Part shown: positions 24,054 to 32,945 of the stretch, piece by piece
How positions within the stretch are numbered: the stretch's first letter is position 1
Layout: the number at the start of each line of letters is the position of its first letter
Position numbers and translations under genes: made by a program
Notes under the pieces: model-generated
Databases searched by the model: none
What the model was told of the DNA's origin: nothing
The model's input: the letters and a program-made list of their open reading frames with translations, nothing else
Origin: Drancourtella massiliensis
GTDB taxonomy: Bacteria; Bacillota; Clostridia; Lachnospirales; Lachnospiraceae
Direction: 5' to 3'
Assembly (NCBI RefSeq): GCF_016900655.1
Contig: NZ_JACJKH010000008.1
Span: forward strand, 1-64,000
DNA length: 64,000 bases

Positions 24054-24704
24054 ATGAGTTCAAAGGAAGAATTATTAAAACGGATGTCCGACGGCGTGGT
24101 GGACATGGAAGAAGATGATGTGGCTGAGGCCGCGCAGGAATTTATCGATGCGGGATACCCGGCACTGGAAGGAATCATGGACGGGCTGATTGACGGAATG
24201 AACCGGACAAGCGTTCTGTTTGAAGAGGAAGAGTATTTCGTGACCGATGTCCTGCTCTGCTCGGACGCCATGTACGCAGGATTAAACGTATTAAAACCGC
24301 ATCTCCCGGAGGAAGACCCGGAGAGCAAAAAGAAAGCGGTGATCGGCGTTGTAGAAGGAGATACCCACGATATTGGAAAAAATCTGGTTAAGATTATGAT
24401 GGAGACGGCCGGTTTTGAGATGGTGGATCTTGGAAGAGACGTGCCGCTCCAGAAGTTTGTGGATACGGCAAAGGAGACCCGCGCGGATCTGGTCTGCCTG
24501 TCCACGCTGATGACAACGACCATGAGCGGAATGAAGACAGTTATTGATCTGCTCAAAGAGGCCGGTATCCGGGATGAGGTCAAAGTAATGATCGGAGGGG
24601 GACCGGTATCCAAGAACTTCGCGGATAAAATCGGTGCCGACGGCTATTCGCAGAATGCAGTGGAGGCAGTGCGCCTTGCGAAAAGTCTGCTCAACATCGC
24701 ATAA
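24054..24704 (+). CDS. Corrinoid (B12-binding) protein of a methyltransferase system
   Basis: 216 residues. N-terminal helical cap domain (~1-85, EEEEYFVTDVLLCSDAMYAG), then a Rossmann B12-binding domain with the cobalt-ligand motif EGDTHDIGKNL (His ~107), DLGRDVP and the nucleotide-loop region MIGGGPVS. It shuttles the methyl group: methylated by a substrate-specific enzyme, demethylated by a second one. It resembles MtaC/MtbC/MtvC and the O-demethylase CP proteins. AAGGAGG before ATG 24054. It lies between two URO-D-fold methyltransferases and a RACo-like activator, which should repair its Co(II) form. Confidence 0.93.
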   Translation: MSSKEELLKRMSDGVVDMEEDDVAEAAQEFIDAGYPALEGIMDGLIDGMNRTSVLFEEEEYFVTDVLLCSDAMYAGLNVLKPHLPEEDPESKKKAVIGVVEGDTHDIGKNLVKIMMETAGFEMVDLGRDVPLQKFVDTAKETRADLVCLSTLMTTTMSGMKTVIDLLKEAGIRDEVKVMIGGGPVSKNFADKIGADGYSQNAVEAVRLAKSLLNIA

Positions 24705-24725
24705 CAGAAAGAAGAGGGAAAAGAA

Positions 24726-25751
24726 ATGCTGACACCAAAAGAACGACTGAAAACGGTACTTTCCGGAAAGAAGGCGGACCGTACGCCGTGTATCTGCCCG
24801 GGCGGTATGATGAATATGATTACCGAAGAGCTGATGAAAACGGTTCAGATCTATCTGCCGCAGGCGCATACAGATGCCAGGATGATGGCGGGTCTTGCAA
24901 AGGCGGTCTACGAACAGGGATGCTTTGAAAATTACGGCGTGCCGTTCTGTATGACGATTGAGGCGGAGGAGCTGGGGGCCGGGGTGGATATGGGATCCAG
25001 TGCCTACGAGCCGCATGTGACAGAATACGTGATCGGGACAGTGAGTGACTGGGAAAAGCTCCCAAAACTCGATGTGACGAAAGGAAGGGCAAAGGTAGTT
25101 CTGGATGCTCTGGGGATTCTGAAAGAAGAGGGAGACGCTGTGCCGATCGTAGGAAATCTCACCGGTCCGGTCAGTACGGCAAGCTCGGTGATGGAACCGG
25201 TCGTCTTTTATAAAGAACTTCGGAAAAAGAACGCGGACGCGCATGCGTTCATGCAGTTTGTGACAGACCAGCTGATCCGGTTCGGGCAGGCACAGATTGA
25301 AGCGGGGGCGGACGTGATTGCCATTTCCGACCCAAGCGCAACCGGGGAAATTCTGGGGCCAAAATATTTTCGGGAATTTACAGTCCGGTACGTAAACCAG
25401 ATTGTGGATGCCATGAAGGAGGCAGGTGCGCAGACGATTGTGCATATCTGCGGCCACATGAATCCGGTGTACAAAGAGGTGGACGAAATCCACAGCGATG
25501 CACTGAGCTTTGATTCCGTCGTACCGATGAAAGAAGCAAGAGAAGAGCTGAAAGGCCGGACACTGATGGGAAATGTCAGCACCTACACACTGGAATTCGG
25601 GGATCCGGACAAGGTGGAGACACTGGCGAAAAACTGTGTCAAAAACGGATCTGACATCATTGCCCCGGCATGCGGACTGGGAATGCGCTCACCCCTTGTC
25701 AACATCCGCGCCATCCTCCAGGCGGTGAGAGAGGAGGAGAATCATGCCTGA
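24726..25751 (+). CDS. MtaA/URO-D family cobamide methyltransferase
   Basis: 341 residues, a full URO-D/TIM-barrel methyltransferase. Motifs: GNLTGPVSTASSVMEP, VIAISDPSATGEILGPKYF, the zinc ligands VHICGHMNP (His-x-Cys), and the late Cys in APACGLGM. In methanogens this fold moves methyl from the corrinoid protein to coenzyme M; in acetogens related proteins act on methoxy compounds or pass the methyl to tetrahydrofolate. The organism probably has no coenzyme M, so a substrate-side or folate-side role is inferred. AGAGGGAAAAG precedes ATG 24726. The 3' end overlaps the next gene by 8 nt. Confidence 0.88.
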   Translation: MLTPKERLKTVLSGKKADRTPCICPGGMMNMITEELMKTVQIYLPQAHTDARMMAGLAKAVYEQGCFENYGVPFCMTIEAEELGAGVDMGSSAYEPHVTEYVIGTVSDWEKLPKLDVTKGRAKVVLDALGILKEEGDAVPIVGNLTGPVSTASSVMEPVVFYKELRKKNADAHAFMQFVTDQLIRFGQAQIEAGADVIAISDPSATGEILGPKYFREFTVRYVNQIVDAMKEAGAQTIVHICGHMNPVYKEVDEIHSDALSFDSVVPMKEAREELKGRTLMGNVSTYTLEFGDPDKVETLAKNCVKNGSDIIAPACGLGMRSPLVNIRAILQAVREEENHA

Positions 25752-27288
25752 AATCAGAGTAAAAGGAAGCGAAAAAGCCATTCTTTGTGAGAACGGAGCC
25801 AATCTGTTACAGACCCTCTTAAAGGAGGGCTTTTTTGTGGACAATCCATGCAACGGAAATGGGACATGTGGAAAGTGTAAAGTCAGAATCCTTTCCGGAG
25901 ACGAGCCTGGCATCCGGCTTTCCTGCCTGGTAGAGGTGACGGAAGATATGGAGGTGGAGCTTCTTGGAACAGAAAAGGAAGGAAAGGTGCTCACTTCCGG
26001 CTATGTTCCGGAATTTGAAAAGGAATTCCGGGACGGATACGGAATTGCGATGGATATCGGTACGACAACGGCGGCGTTGGATCTGGTGAGACTCTCCGAT
26101 GGAGAAGTACTGGGCCAGGCGTCCATGCTGAATGCCCAGAAGCAGTTTGGCCAGGACGTGCTGACACGGATCACCTATGAGTACGACCACCCGGATACCG
26201 GGATTGCGGACCTTCAGCGGGCAGTCGTGGAGTCTTTGAATGAAGAGATCCGGCAGCTCTGCGAAAAAGCCGGTATCGAAAAAGAGGAGATCCGGGAGAT
26301 AGATGTGGCGGCAAACTGTACGATGATGCATATGCTGCTCGGAGTAGATGCAAGATCCATCGGACGCGCGCCGTACCGGCCGGAATTTACAAAAGCACAG
26401 AAATTAAAGGCGGCCGGGATCGGCCTGTGGGCAGGGGAAGAGACCATGCTCTACTGCCTGCCGTCGGTTTCTGCCTATATCGGTGCGGATATCGTGGCAG
26501 GCGTGCGGGTCTGCGGCCTGCATGAGGAAACGGAGAAGGTGCTTTTTATCGATATCGGCACGAACGGAGAGATTGTCCTTGCAGGCGGAGGACATCTGCT
26601 CAGCTGTTCCTGCGCGGCGGGGCCTGCGCTGGAAGGAATGAATATCAGCTGCGGAATGAGGGCGGCGGACGGAGCGGTGGAGGATGTCCGGATCACCGAA
26701 GACGGAATCCGGCTTACTACAATCGGAGACGGAGAGCCGGAAGGACTTTGCGGAAGCGGAATCCTGGCAGCGGTCAAAGAGCTTCTCCGTACCGGACTTG
26801 TCAAAAAGACCGGAGTTTTTGTCAAAAAGGATGCTCTGGATCCGGAAGATTACCGCTATGATCTGATCCGTCTGAACGGTACCAAACGGGAGCTGATTCT
26901 TGATGACGAACGGGATCTGTTCATCACACAGGGGGATGTCCGCCAGGTACAGCTTGCAAAAGGAGCGATTCTCTCCGGGTTTACCGCCCTTTTGAAAAAG
27001 GCGGGGATCGAGATGAAGGATCTGCAAAAAGTACTGATTGCCGGGCAGTTCGGAGCCCATCTTCCGGCAGAGTTCCTCACCGGTGTGGGAATCCTGCCAG
27101 AAGAGGTGGAGGACCGCCTTGTCTATGTGGGCAATTCTTCCAAGACCGGAGCCTACATGACATTGATGTCAGAGACGATGAAGCAGGAGATGGAAGCACT
27201 GGCGGAGAAAATCGAATATATGGAACTTGCCGAGACAGAAAATTACGAACGGATTTTTACGGAAAGCATGATCTTTCCGGGAAACTGA
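25744..27288 (+). CDS. Reductive activator of corrinoid proteins (RACo/RamA-like, DUF4445 ASKHA protein)
   Basis: 514 residues. The N-terminal [2Fe-2S] ferredoxin domain shows NPCNGNGTCGKCKVRIL and LSCLV (C-x5-C-x2-C ... C). A linker follows, then the ASKHA ATPase domain: GIAMDIGTTTAALDLV (phosphate 1), VLFIDIGTNGEIVLAG (phosphate 2), and GLCGSGILAAVKELL. It uses ATP to return inactive Co(II)-corrinoid to Co(I), so its partner is the corrinoid protein at 24054. It overlaps the methyltransferase gene upstream by 8 nt, showing tight coupling. Confidence 0.92.
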   Translation: MPEIRVKGSEKAILCENGANLLQTLLKEGFFVDNPCNGNGTCGKCKVRILSGDEPGIRLSCLVEVTEDMEVELLGTEKEGKVLTSGYVPEFEKEFRDGYGIAMDIGTTTAALDLVRLSDGEVLGQASMLNAQKQFGQDVLTRITYEYDHPDTGIADLQRAVVESLNEEIRQLCEKAGIEKEEIREIDVAANCTMMHMLLGVDARSIGRAPYRPEFTKAQKLKAAGIGLWAGEETMLYCLPSVSAYIGADIVAGVRVCGLHEETEKVLFIDIGTNGEIVLAGGGHLLSCSCAAGPALEGMNISCGMRAADGAVEDVRITEDGIRLTTIGDGEPEGLCGSGILAAVKELLRTGLVKKTGVFVKKDALDPEDYRYDLIRLNGTKRELILDDERDLFITQGDVRQVQLAKGAILSGFTALLKKAGIEMKDLQKVLIAGQFGAHLPAEFLTGVGILPEEVEDRLVYVGNSSKTGAYMTLMSETMKQEMEALAEKIEYMELAETENYERIFTESMIFPGN

Positions 27289-27304
27289 CGGAGGTGAAAA
27301 GCAG

Positions 27305-28360
27305 ATGAAAGCAGAACCGAACAGACGGGATCAGATGACACCCCATGAAAGAAGGCTTGCCATGGAGAAAGGGGAAAGGACAGACCGGATTCCGGTGATT
27401 CCTTTTATCGGAGAGATTTCCGGCCGCCTGACAGGGACATCGAGCCGGGAGTACTGGCACGATGCAGGGAAAATGGTGGAGGCGGAGATTGCGGCCTTTA
27501 ACCGGCTGGGACACGACGAACTCAGCCTCGGCCCGAATACGTGCGGGATTCTGGAGGCCCTTGGAGGGAACGTTGTCTACCCGGAGGAGGGAATGCCTTA
27601 CTTTGAAGGAAGATATCTGACAGACTACCGGATGCTGGACGGGATGGAGCCGGTACGTCCGGAACAGTCGAAGCGCCTGCTGTTTTTCCGGGAGGCGCTG
27701 GAACGGATGAAAAAGGCGGCGGACGGAGTCGTGGATGTGGCCCCGAGTATCGGCGGCCCGTTTACGATTGCTGCCAATTTACGAGGCGTGGAATATTTTC
27801 TTCGTGATTTGAGAAAGGAGCCGGAACAGGTGAAGCGTCTGCTGCGCCTTGTGACCGATTCCATGAAGAACTGCGTGGACATGATCGCGCCTTATGCAGA
27901 CGGTCTTCGGATGGCAGATCCGGTGGCATCCCCGGCACTGATCTCTCCGAAATATTTCCGGGAGATGGTTTATCCTTATCTTGTAGAGATCATGGAGTAT
28001 GCCGACGGGAAAATCGGGCAAAAGCCGTCCCTTCACATCTGCGGAAATACGAGAAAAGTATGGGATTATTTCCGGGAGATGCCGATCCGTGCCATCAGTC
28101 TTGACAACATTATGGATCTGGAAGAAGCAAAACAGGAACTGGGCGGCCGGATGACGATTGTAGGAAATATCCCTCCGGTGGAATGTCTCCTGCATGGCTC
28201 GGAAGAGGAACTTCGTAAAGAAATCCGGGAAGAGGTACAAAAAGCAGCGGGAAGTTCGAAAGGATATATCAGTGCCAGCGGATGCGATGTGCCGTACCAG
28301 ACCGATTTTGCCATGCTGGATAGCTGGATGGATGAAATCCGTAAGATTTCCGGCTTATAG
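27305..28360 (+). CDS. URO-D family methyltransferase (second full-length copy)
   Basis: 351 residues. Motifs: SIGGPFTIAANLRG, GLRMADPVASPALISPKYF, zinc ligands LHICGNTRK, VGNIPPVECLLHG, and late Cys in SASGCDVPYQT. Sequence differs well from the 24726 copy, so one may be the substrate-specific enzyme (MT I) and the other the acceptor-side enzyme (MT II). GGAGGTG lies 7 nt before ATG 27305. It closes the five-gene corrinoid operon and precedes, after 111 nt, a sugar-type ABC transporter with its own control region. Confidence 0.87.
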   Translation: MKAEPNRRDQMTPHERRLAMEKGERTDRIPVIPFIGEISGRLTGTSSREYWHDAGKMVEAEIAAFNRLGHDELSLGPNTCGILEALGGNVVYPEEGMPYFEGRYLTDYRMLDGMEPVRPEQSKRLLFFREALERMKKAADGVVDVAPSIGGPFTIAANLRGVEYFLRDLRKEPEQVKRLLRLVTDSMKNCVDMIAPYADGLRMADPVASPALISPKYFREMVYPYLVEIMEYADGKIGQKPSLHICGNTRKVWDYFREMPIRAISLDNIMDLEEAKQELGGRMTIVGNIPPVECLLHGSEEELRKEIREEVQKAAGSSKGYISASGCDVPYQTDFAMLDSWMDEIRKISGL

Positions 28361-28415
28361 AAAATGCCTATGTCCATATAGAAATTATTGATTTGTGGAA
28401 ATAACAAACTGCGTG

Positions 28416-28434
28416 ATATCATAAACGATGATAT
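28416..28434 (+). promoter_or_regulatory. Inverted repeat upstream of the ABC transporter (possible operator)
   Basis: ATATCAT (28416-28422), 5 nt, ATGATAT (28428-28434): perfect 7-bp arms about 40 nt before the solute-binding protein start. TTGATT at 28388-28393 is a weak -35 candidate; no clear -10 at correct spacing. Confidence 0.5.
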
Positions 28435-28471
28435 ATATTGTAACTTTTTATAAGATACAGGAGGAGAGAAC

Positions 28472-29776
28472 ATGAAAAAGAAATTAGTGAGTGTACTGCT
28501 TTGTACAGCCATGGTCACAGGACTTCTCGCAGGATGCGGAGGGGGATCCGATGATAAGGGCGGAAGCAGCGACGGAGGAAAAGAGACGATCACCATGTGG
28601 TGCCCTCCGCTTGATGACAACATGCTGGAAAACTGGGAGCCGCTTTTAGAAGACTTCAAAGAGGAAAATAACTGTGAAATCGATATCCAGATTCAGCCTT
28701 GGGAAAACTATGAAGAAAAATGGTCCACAGGCGCGGCATCAGGTGAACTGCCGGACATCGGATATATGTATGCGGAGATGTTCCCTACTTACATCGATTC
28801 CGGAGCCGTGGCGGACATGAGTGAATACATTACGGATGAAGACAGAGAAGAATATCTCTATCTGGATCATGGGTACATGATGGACGGACAGTACGGATTT
28901 CCGATTGTAACAGGAGTACCGTTTGTTCTTTACTATAACGAAGACATTCTGAATTCCCTTGGCGAACAGCCGCCGGAGACATGGGAAGACTTCGCGCGCA
29001 TCTGTGAAAAAGCAACACAGGATACAGACGGTGACGGCAAGGTTGATCAGTACGGATATGCAGTCGGATTCAATAATGGAAGCATGAACATGCTTTACCT
29101 TCTGAACGCATATTTTTACAGCTTGTTGTGGCAGGCAGGAACAGATATCTACAACGATGACTATAAGACTGTGAAATTCAACGATGAAGCAGGTGTAGAG
29201 GCAGCGGAATTCTTCTATAGCCTGAAAGACTATATGCCGGAGAACATGATGTCTCTTGCGGCTGAGGATGCATTTTCTACAATCTTCGGACAGGGAAAAG
29301 CGGCGTTCGGAGTAACACGTTCTTCCGCAATTCAGGAGACACTGTTTGCAGAGTCCTATCCGGATCTGAACTGGAACTATGTTACATCCTTAAAGAATAA
29401 AGATTATGGTACATTCGGAGCAACAGACTGTCTGACTTTATCTTCACAGGCGGAAAATCCGGAACTTTGCATGAAGCTGATCAAGTACATCACAGGATCC
29501 GAGTTCATGACAGAGTACCACAAGATTGCTTCCGGCGCTCCGCTGACAAAGAGTGAGCAGTACCAGGGAGATCCGAAGATGGAACGAATTGTAACTGAAG
29601 ACAGAGATAAATACCGTCCGCTTCAGGTAGGACCTTGCGGAAGCGATATTCTTCAGAACCTTGCAAGCGAGCTTCAGGGAATGATGGAAGGAAGCAAGAG
29701 CCCTCAGGAAGCAATGGACGATGCTGCCCAGTACGCGAATCAGGCTCTGGATGAATATTGGGCTGATAAAGAATAA
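28472..29776 (+). CDS. ABC transporter solute-binding lipoprotein, family 1 (CUT1 type)
   Basis: 434 residues. Signal peptide with lipobox LLAGC (Cys ~22) and a Gly/Ser/Asp linker, so it is tethered outside the membrane. The body has the two-lobe family 1 layout: ETITMWCPP start, the lobe-crossing signature YGFPIVTGVPFVLYYNEDIL, PPETWEDFARICEKA, and a calcium-like DTDGDGKVDQYG loop. Family members bind oligosaccharides, glycerol phosphates and similar polar ligands. The gene directly follows the corrinoid methyltransferase operon, so a methylated sugar, polyol or glycoside is a possible ligand (inference). AGGAGGAG precedes ATG 28472. Confidence 0.92.
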   Translation: MKKKLVSVLLCTAMVTGLLAGCGGGSDDKGGSSDGGKETITMWCPPLDDNMLENWEPLLEDFKEENNCEIDIQIQPWENYEEKWSTGAASGELPDIGYMYAEMFPTYIDSGAVADMSEYITDEDREEYLYLDHGYMMDGQYGFPIVTGVPFVLYYNEDILNSLGEQPPETWEDFARICEKATQDTDGDGKVDQYGYAVGFNNGSMNMLYLLNAYFYSLLWQAGTDIYNDDYKTVKFNDEAGVEAAEFFYSLKDYMPENMMSLAAEDAFSTIFGQGKAAFGVTRSSAIQETLFAESYPDLNWNYVTSLKNKDYGTFGATDCLTLSSQAENPELCMKLIKYITGSEFMTEYHKIASGAPLTKSEQYQGDPKMERIVTEDRDKYRPLQVGPCGSDILQNLASELQGMMEGSKSPQEAMDDAAQYANQALDEYWADKE

Positions 29777-29809
29777 ACCGGCTTTGGCGGTTACAGAAAA
29801 GGAGCAGAG

Positions 29810-30697
29810 ATGAAAAAAAGGAGAAAGTTTTTATCCACCATCGCGCCCTACGGGTACGTGATGCCGATCAGCCTGATTCTTCTGACCTTCGTGGTCGGAT
29901 CTGTCGTGATCTCGCTGATCTTCAGTTTTACAAAATACAACCTGCTTCTGGATCCGGAGTTCATTCAGTTTGATAATTATAAAAGGATGCTGACAGATCC
30001 GAAGATGCATCTGGCTGTTATAAATACACTGAAAGTCATGGTACTGGTAGTTCCTCTGCAGGTAGTATTATCTGTACTGTTTTCCGTGCTGGTAGCATCC
30101 AGAAAGCATACTCTGATCGGTAAAATTGCCAAGGCGGCAATCTTTATTCCGGTGATTTCATCCAATGCGGTCGTCGGTACTGTATGGAAAACAATGTTGA
30201 ATGCAAGAATTCCGGTACTTTCGGATCTGCTGGATCTTTTCGGTATCGATACCGCAATGCTTCTTGGAAGCAGTACCACTGCAATCGTTACGGTGTCCAT
30301 GATCATGGTGTGGAAAAGCTTTGGATACTATATGGTACTGAATCTCGCGACACTTCTGTCCATACCGGACAGTTACTATGAGGCTGCAAAGGTGGATGGA
30401 GGCGGAACACTTCAGCGGTTCCGGTACATTACTCTTCCACTGATGAAACCGGCGATTATCATGGATGTATTTTTAAGCGTGGTCAGCTCACTGCAGAGCT
30501 TTGAACTGATTTATACAATGACCGGAGGCGGTCCGGCAAATTCCACTATGACGATGGTATTTTATGCGTACAATCTGACATTTAAAACCGGAAAGGCCGG
30601 ATATGCCATGGCGGTATCCAATGTGCTGTTCCTGCTTGTTCTGGCAGTCATGGTGCTGCAAAAAGGATTCATGAAGCGGGAAGCTTCGGAAATATAG
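29810..30697 (+). CDS. ABC sugar-type transporter permease, MalF/UgpA-like
   Basis: 295 residues, six predicted transmembrane helices. The EAA loop that docks the ATPase reads SYYEAAKVDGGGTLQRFRY followed by ITLPLMKP (~195-220). GGGPANSTMTMVFYAYN is typical of this subunit. It forms the heterodimeric channel with the next gene's product. AAAAGGAG is 8 nt upstream of ATG 29810, 33 nt after the binding-protein stop. Confidence 0.92.
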   Translation: MKKRRKFLSTIAPYGYVMPISLILLTFVVGSVVISLIFSFTKYNLLLDPEFIQFDNYKRMLTDPKMHLAVINTLKVMVLVVPLQVVLSVLFSVLVASRKHTLIGKIAKAAIFIPVISSNAVVGTVWKTMLNARIPVLSDLLDLFGIDTAMLLGSSTTAIVTVSMIMVWKSFGYYMVLNLATLLSIPDSYYEAAKVDGGGTLQRFRYITLPLMKPAIIMDVFLSVVSSLQSFELIYTMTGGGPANSTMTMVFYAYNLTFKTGKAGYAMAVSNVLFLLVLAVMVLQKGFMKREASEI

Positions 30698-30711
30698 AGG
30701 GGAGGAAGAGC

Positions 30712-31530
30712 ATGAAAGGAAAGAAAAAAATACCGGGATTTCTTGGTGATCTTCTTCTGCTTGCGACAGCGGTATTCTGTGTGCTTCCATTTATCTACAT
30801 GATTCTGATGTCATTGAAAAGCACGGTGAATGCCTATGATTTCAGTTTCAGTTTGTCCGAAGCAACACTGGAACAGTATATTAAGATTTTTACCAAAAAC
30901 AATTTTTTGCAGTATCTGACTAACAGTGTGATTGTGTCATTTGGGGGAGTTGCCCTGACACTGCTCTGCAGCTGTCTGGCTGGATATTCATTTGCAAAGC
31001 TGAAGTTTAGAGGAAATGACAAGATTTTCTTTTTTCTGATGATGACGATGGTTGTACCTTCGGAAGTGATTATTGTACCACTGTACCTGATTGTCCGTGG
31101 ATTTGACTGGATTAATACATTCCGGGCGCTGATCCTGCCGCTCCCGACGGCGTTTGGGGTTTTTATCATGCGGCAGGCAATCATCGGGGTTCCAAAAGAG
31201 CTGATTGAGTCTGCAAAACTGGACGGCGCCGGTGATATGAAGATTTTATGGAGAGTGATCCTTCCGCTTGTGAAGTCTTCCATGATGACACTTGCCATTT
31301 TCACTTTTGTAGGTGCATGGAATAACTTTATCTGGCCGCTGGTTGCAACAACGGAGGATTCCATGCGGACGCTGCCTCTTGCCATCAGCACGATGAAAAC
31401 AGCCTATGATTCGGATGTAGGGCTGACTATGGCAGGTGCAGCAGTGACCTTCCTTCCGCCGTTTATCTTTTATCTGATTTTACAGTCGAAATTCGAAGAG
31501 GGAATCACCATCAGCGGAATGAAGGGATAA
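30712..31530 (+). CDS. ABC sugar-type transporter permease, MalG/UgpE-like
   Basis: 272 residues, six transmembrane helices. N-terminal PFIYMILMSLKS segment, EAA loop ELIESAKLDGAGDMKILWRV with LPLVKS (~165-190), and the C-terminal EEGITISGMKG typical of MalG-type subunits. No ATPase gene follows; CUT1 systems in Firmicutes often borrow a shared MsmK/UgpC-type ATPase coded elsewhere. GAGGGGAGGAAG precedes ATG 30712, 14 nt after the first permease. Confidence 0.92.
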   Translation: MKGKKKIPGFLGDLLLLATAVFCVLPFIYMILMSLKSTVNAYDFSFSLSEATLEQYIKIFTKNNFLQYLTNSVIVSFGGVALTLLCSCLAGYSFAKLKFRGNDKIFFFLMMTMVVPSEVIIVPLYLIVRGFDWINTFRALILPLPTAFGVFIMRQAIIGVPKELIESAKLDGAGDMKILWRVILPLVKSSMMTLAIFTFVGAWNNFIWPLVATTEDSMRTLPLAISTMKTAYDSDVGLTMAGAAVTFLPPFIFYLILQSKFEEGITISGMKG

Positions 31531-31551
31531 CCGCCTGGGAAAAGAATAGAA

Positions 31552-31586
31552 AAGAAGCAGGATTTTGCTGGAATCCTGCTTCTTTT
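31552..31586 (+). terminator. Terminator after the ABC transporter operon
   Basis: AAGAAGCAGGATT (31552-31564) with AATCCTGCTTCTT (31572-31584), 7-nt loop, short T tail (TCTTTT). Confidence 0.75.
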
Positions 31587-31626
31587 GCTGTTACCATAGA
31601 AGCAGAAGAGAAAGGCGGCGAAGAGG

Positions 31627-32877
31627 ATGAGACGGATTATTTTTCATATTGATGTGAATTCCGCGTATTTAAGCTGGACGGCAATCGAATACTTAAAAAG
31701 AGGGGATGAGGAGGATATCCGCGATATTCCGTGCATCATCGGAGGCGACAGAAAGTCAAGGCACGGGGTTGTCCTCGCCAAGTCCATCCCTGCAAAGGCC
31801 TACGGCATCCGCACCGGGGAGCCGGTCGTGTCGGCCATCAAAAAATGTCCGACCCTTCGGATGGAGCCGCCGGATCACAAGATGTACGCAAGGTACAGCA
31901 GGAATCTGATGGATCTTCTGCGAAGCTACACGCCGGACATCGAGCAGCTCAGCATCGACGAATGTTTCCTCGATTTTACCGGCATCGCCCACCAGTTTGC
32001 CACACCGATTGACGCGGCTTTTGAGATCAAGAACCGGATCCGGGAGGAGTTTGGGTTTACCGTGAATATCGGGATTTCCACCAACAAGCTGCTGGCAAAG
32101 ATGGCCTCCGATTTTGAAAAGCCGGACCGGGTGCACACTCTGTTCCCGGAGGAGATCGAGGAGAAAATGTGGCCGCTTTCCGTTTCGGAGCTTTACATGG
32201 CGGGAAAGGCAAGCGTGGAAGTGCTGAAAAAGCTGGAAATCCGTACTATCGGGGAGCTGGCTCATGCGGATCCGGATTATCTGGAGATCCATCTGAAAAG
32301 CCACGGCAGGCTTCTGTGGGAATTTGCGAACGGACAGGGGGATGACGTTGTCCGGTCCGAAGGGGAAGAGGCAAAGGGGATCGGAAATTCCACCACCCTT
32401 TCCGAGGATGTCGAGACAGAAGAAGAGGCGAGGAAAGTACTTCTGATGCTTTCCGAAAGTGTCGGAGGGAGACTGCGGAAGGCGGGAAAGAAGGCCGGAA
32501 GCATCACTGTGGAAATCCGGTATGCCACCTTTCAGAATGTCTCCCATCAGATGCAGATTTCACCACCCACACAGTCGGATTCCATTCTCTATCAGAAAGC
32601 GTGCGTTCTTTTTCATGAGCTGTGGAACGGGATGCCCATCCGTCTGCTTGGAATCCGGACTGCAAAACTGGAAGAAGAGAGCGCTCCGCAGCAGATGAAT
32701 CTTTTCGATTATCTGGAGACGATACAGGAAACACAGAAACAGCCAAAGAGGAAGGACGAAAAGCATCAGAAGCTGGATCAGGCCCTGGATCAGATCCGGA
32801 AGAAATTCGGTGACGATGCGGTGATGCGTGCCGCTTTTCTGAAAAAAGAGGAAAAGGACCCGAAAGAGCAGGGATAG
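31627..32877 (+). CDS. dinB: DNA polymerase IV (Y-family translesion polymerase)
   Basis: 416 residues. Palm motifs with catalytic acids: IIFHIDVNSAYLSW (Asp, ~8) and LSIDECFLDF (Asp-Glu, ~105). Fingers IPAKAYGIRTGEP, thumb and little-finger domain to ~345. A beta-clamp-binding motif QMNLFDY lies near ~358, followed by a charged tail. It copies past damaged bases with low fidelity. The Val-Asn-Ser-Ala-Tyr steric-gate region (HIDVNSAYLSW) is the usual Lachnospiraceae form. No LexA-like box was recognised just upstream. GCGAAGAGG precedes ATG 31627. Confidence 0.92.
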   Translation: MRRIIFHIDVNSAYLSWTAIEYLKRGDEEDIRDIPCIIGGDRKSRHGVVLAKSIPAKAYGIRTGEPVVSAIKKCPTLRMEPPDHKMYARYSRNLMDLLRSYTPDIEQLSIDECFLDFTGIAHQFATPIDAAFEIKNRIREEFGFTVNIGISTNKLLAKMASDFEKPDRVHTLFPEEIEEKMWPLSVSELYMAGKASVEVLKKLEIRTIGELAHADPDYLEIHLKSHGRLLWEFANGQGDDVVRSEGEEAKGIGNSTTLSEDVETEEEARKVLLMLSESVGGRLRKAGKKAGSITVEIRYATFQNVSHQMQISPPTQSDSILYQKACVLFHELWNGMPIRLLGIRTAKLEEESAPQQMNLFDYLETIQETQKQPKRKDEKHQKLDQALDQIRKKFGDDAVMRAAFLKKEEKDPKEQG

Positions 32878-32880
32878 CGT

Positions 32881-32909
32881 TTGACAGCGGTTTCCTGGAG
32901 GGTTATAAT
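32881..32909 (+). promoter_or_regulatory. Consensus promoter of the ATP-grasp/racemase/MurE-like operon
   Basis: -35 TTGACA (32881-32886), 17-nt spacer, -10 TATAAT (32904-32909): a perfect sigma-A consensus, 37 nt before the first gene. Confidence 0.9.
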
Positions 32910-32945
32910 AAAACGACGTGAAACAGGAGAAAAGAGGAAAAAACT

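Noticed and set aside
24291-25493. 400-residue open frame opposite the corrinoid genes
   Set aside because: Antisense shadow of the corrinoid and MtaA genes.
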